From the NCBI RefSeq assembly GCF_001006285.1, contig NZ_LBBT01000165.1, positions 1-35,033 of the forward strand: a DNA stretch of 35,033 nt. Reading direction: 5' to 3'. Origin of the DNA: Paraclostridium benzoelyticum. Its GTDB lineage: Bacteria > Bacillota > Clostridia > Peptostreptococcales > Peptostreptococcaceae. The notes below the pieces were generated by a model that worked only from the letters and a program-made list of their open reading frames with translations, ran no database searches and had not been told where the DNA came from. Both the position numbers and the translations under genes were made by a program. The stretch's first letter is position 1. Every line of letters starts with the position of its first letter. Below, in pieces: positions 34,349 through 35,033 of this stretch.

Positions 34349-34552
34349 ATGAAAAATTTAATTAATTGGATGTGCCTTTTATCTGTGATGGGATTAGTTC
34401 TACAAGTTATGATTCATATAAATTCAGAAATTATAAGAGAGTTTAATAGTGCTAAATCTAAAAAAACTAATATGAAAGCCAAACGCAAAAGTATTGCAAA
34501 TACTAGAGTTAAAAGAACGGGGGAATATTATCAAGAAAAAATTGCAAAATAA
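34349..34552 (+). CDS. Small membrane protein, basic C-terminus, 67 aa
   Basis: 67-aa protein: an N-terminal membrane segment (about 4-25) followed by a Lys/Arg-rich cytoplasmic tail ending EYYQEKIAK. A good ribosome site (TTAGGGGGA) precedes the ATG, which supports it being expressed. No domain is recognised. It sits alone between lysS and an rrn promoter. Shape (one TM and basic tail) recalls type I toxins, but the tail is longer and no antitoxin RNA is evident, so this is only noted. Confidence 0.6.
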   Translation: MKNLINWMCLLSVMGLVLQVMIHINSEIIREFNSAKSKKTNMKAKRKSIANTRVKRTGEYYQEKIAK

Positions 34553-34575
34553 TTAAAAAAATATTACAAAAAGTG

Positions 34576-34604
34576 TTGACGATGTTAAATTAAGGTGGTA
34601 TAGT
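34576..34604 (+). promoter_or_regulatory. rrn P promoter
   Basis: TTGACG (34576-34581), a 17-base spacer and TATAGT (34599-34604), about 155 bases before the mature 16S end. Confidence 0.75.
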
Positions 34605-34758
34605 ATTACTTGTCCTTAAGAAAAGGGCAAAACAAAAATGAACTTTGAAAATTAAACAGTAGGTTAATTATATAAATTCTTTTTTAAGAATTAAACACAA
34701 ACAACCAAGCCAGATATTCAGATAATGATTAGCTGAGCGATGGACAACTTTTTAAATT
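34605..34758 (+). other. rRNA operon leader
   Basis: Transcribed leader between the promoter and 16S. It has a hairpin at the 5' end (TCCTT / AAGGG, about 34612-34627), the CTTTGAAAATTAAACAG stretch near 34643-34660 that I recall from clostridial rrn leaders (boxA-like antitermination region), and a perfect AATTCTT/AAGAATT hairpin near 34674-34692. The bases just before 16S would take part in the RNase III processing stem, whose other half lies after 16S outside the window. Confidence 0.6.

Positions 34759-35033
<275 letters not shown>

Noticed and set aside
34095-34552. Type I toxin-antitoxin pair (small protein plus nearby RNA)
   Set aside because: No antisense promoter or complementary RNA over the small gene is visible; the hairpin segment is about 200 bases upstream.

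Overview
AT-rich chromosomal DNA from a spore-forming clostridium of the family Peptostreptococcaceae, most likely Paraclostridium (bifermentans/sordellii group). The reasons are an alpha-toxin-type zinc phospholipase C with the substitutions known from those species, a sporulation block (yabG, veg, sipL, spoIIR) arranged as I recall it from Clostridioides difficile, and the 5' end of a 16S rRNA gene whose V1-V2 text matches what I remember for that genus. No database search was possible, so the species is an inference.

Layout. (1) 1-1607: the 3' part of an AgrC-like sensor kinase gene and a complete LytTR response regulator; the start of the kinase lies outside the window. (2) 1635-7074: a pyrimidine operon, pyrF-carA-carB, behind a strong promoter and a leader with two complete PyrR-type attenuators plus a third PyrR-box-like motif. 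(3) 7198-8950: a secreted phospholipase C convergent with a ferritin gene; the ferritin promoter is spanned by a palindrome. (4) 9117-12100: a compact group with a SAM methyltransferase, an RluA-type pseudouridine synthase, an arginase-like UPF0489 protein, a SEC-C protein and an unlisted 53-residue protein, convergent with (5) 12125-14132, psuG and an HTH-fused pseudouridine kinase on the minus strand, with a promoter and an operator-like palindrome. (6) 14286-20331: sporulation and housekeeping genes yabG, veg (tandem promoters), sipL, ispE, a GntR regulator, spoIIR and a SleB-type hydrolase. (7) 20460-23565: cell-wall genes ddl and murI, a DUF1934 gene and a polysaccharide deacetylase. (8) 23831-33958: tilS, ftsH, birA, a P1 peptidase, an ECF transporter S component (probably for pantothenate), coaX, dusB, greA and lysS. 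The tilS-ftsH-coaX-dusB-lysS order is the old Firmicutes order with changes. (9) 34005-35033: an unexplained GC-richer hairpin region, a small membrane protein, and an rrn promoter, leader and the start of 16S rRNA.

How the genes work together. The pyr genes supply carbamoyl phosphate and UMP under uridine-nucleotide control. The psu genes recycle pseudouridine, which the neighbouring RluA-type enzyme makes in RNA. The yabG-sipL-spoIIR block acts in spore assembly and compartment signalling. ddl and murI supply D-Ala-D-Ala and D-Glu for peptidoglycan. The S component and coaX probably import and phosphorylate pantothenate for CoA.

The most interesting unexplained signal is the 5' leader of the S-component gene (29267-29380). 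It has its own promoter, two look-alike hairpins flanking a third, and a perfect 7-bp complementarity between two hairpin loops, which looks like a translational riboswitch with no class I can name. Next are the extra PyrR-like box, the hairpin region before the rrn operon, and the arginase-like UPF0489 protein without a visible peptide substrate.
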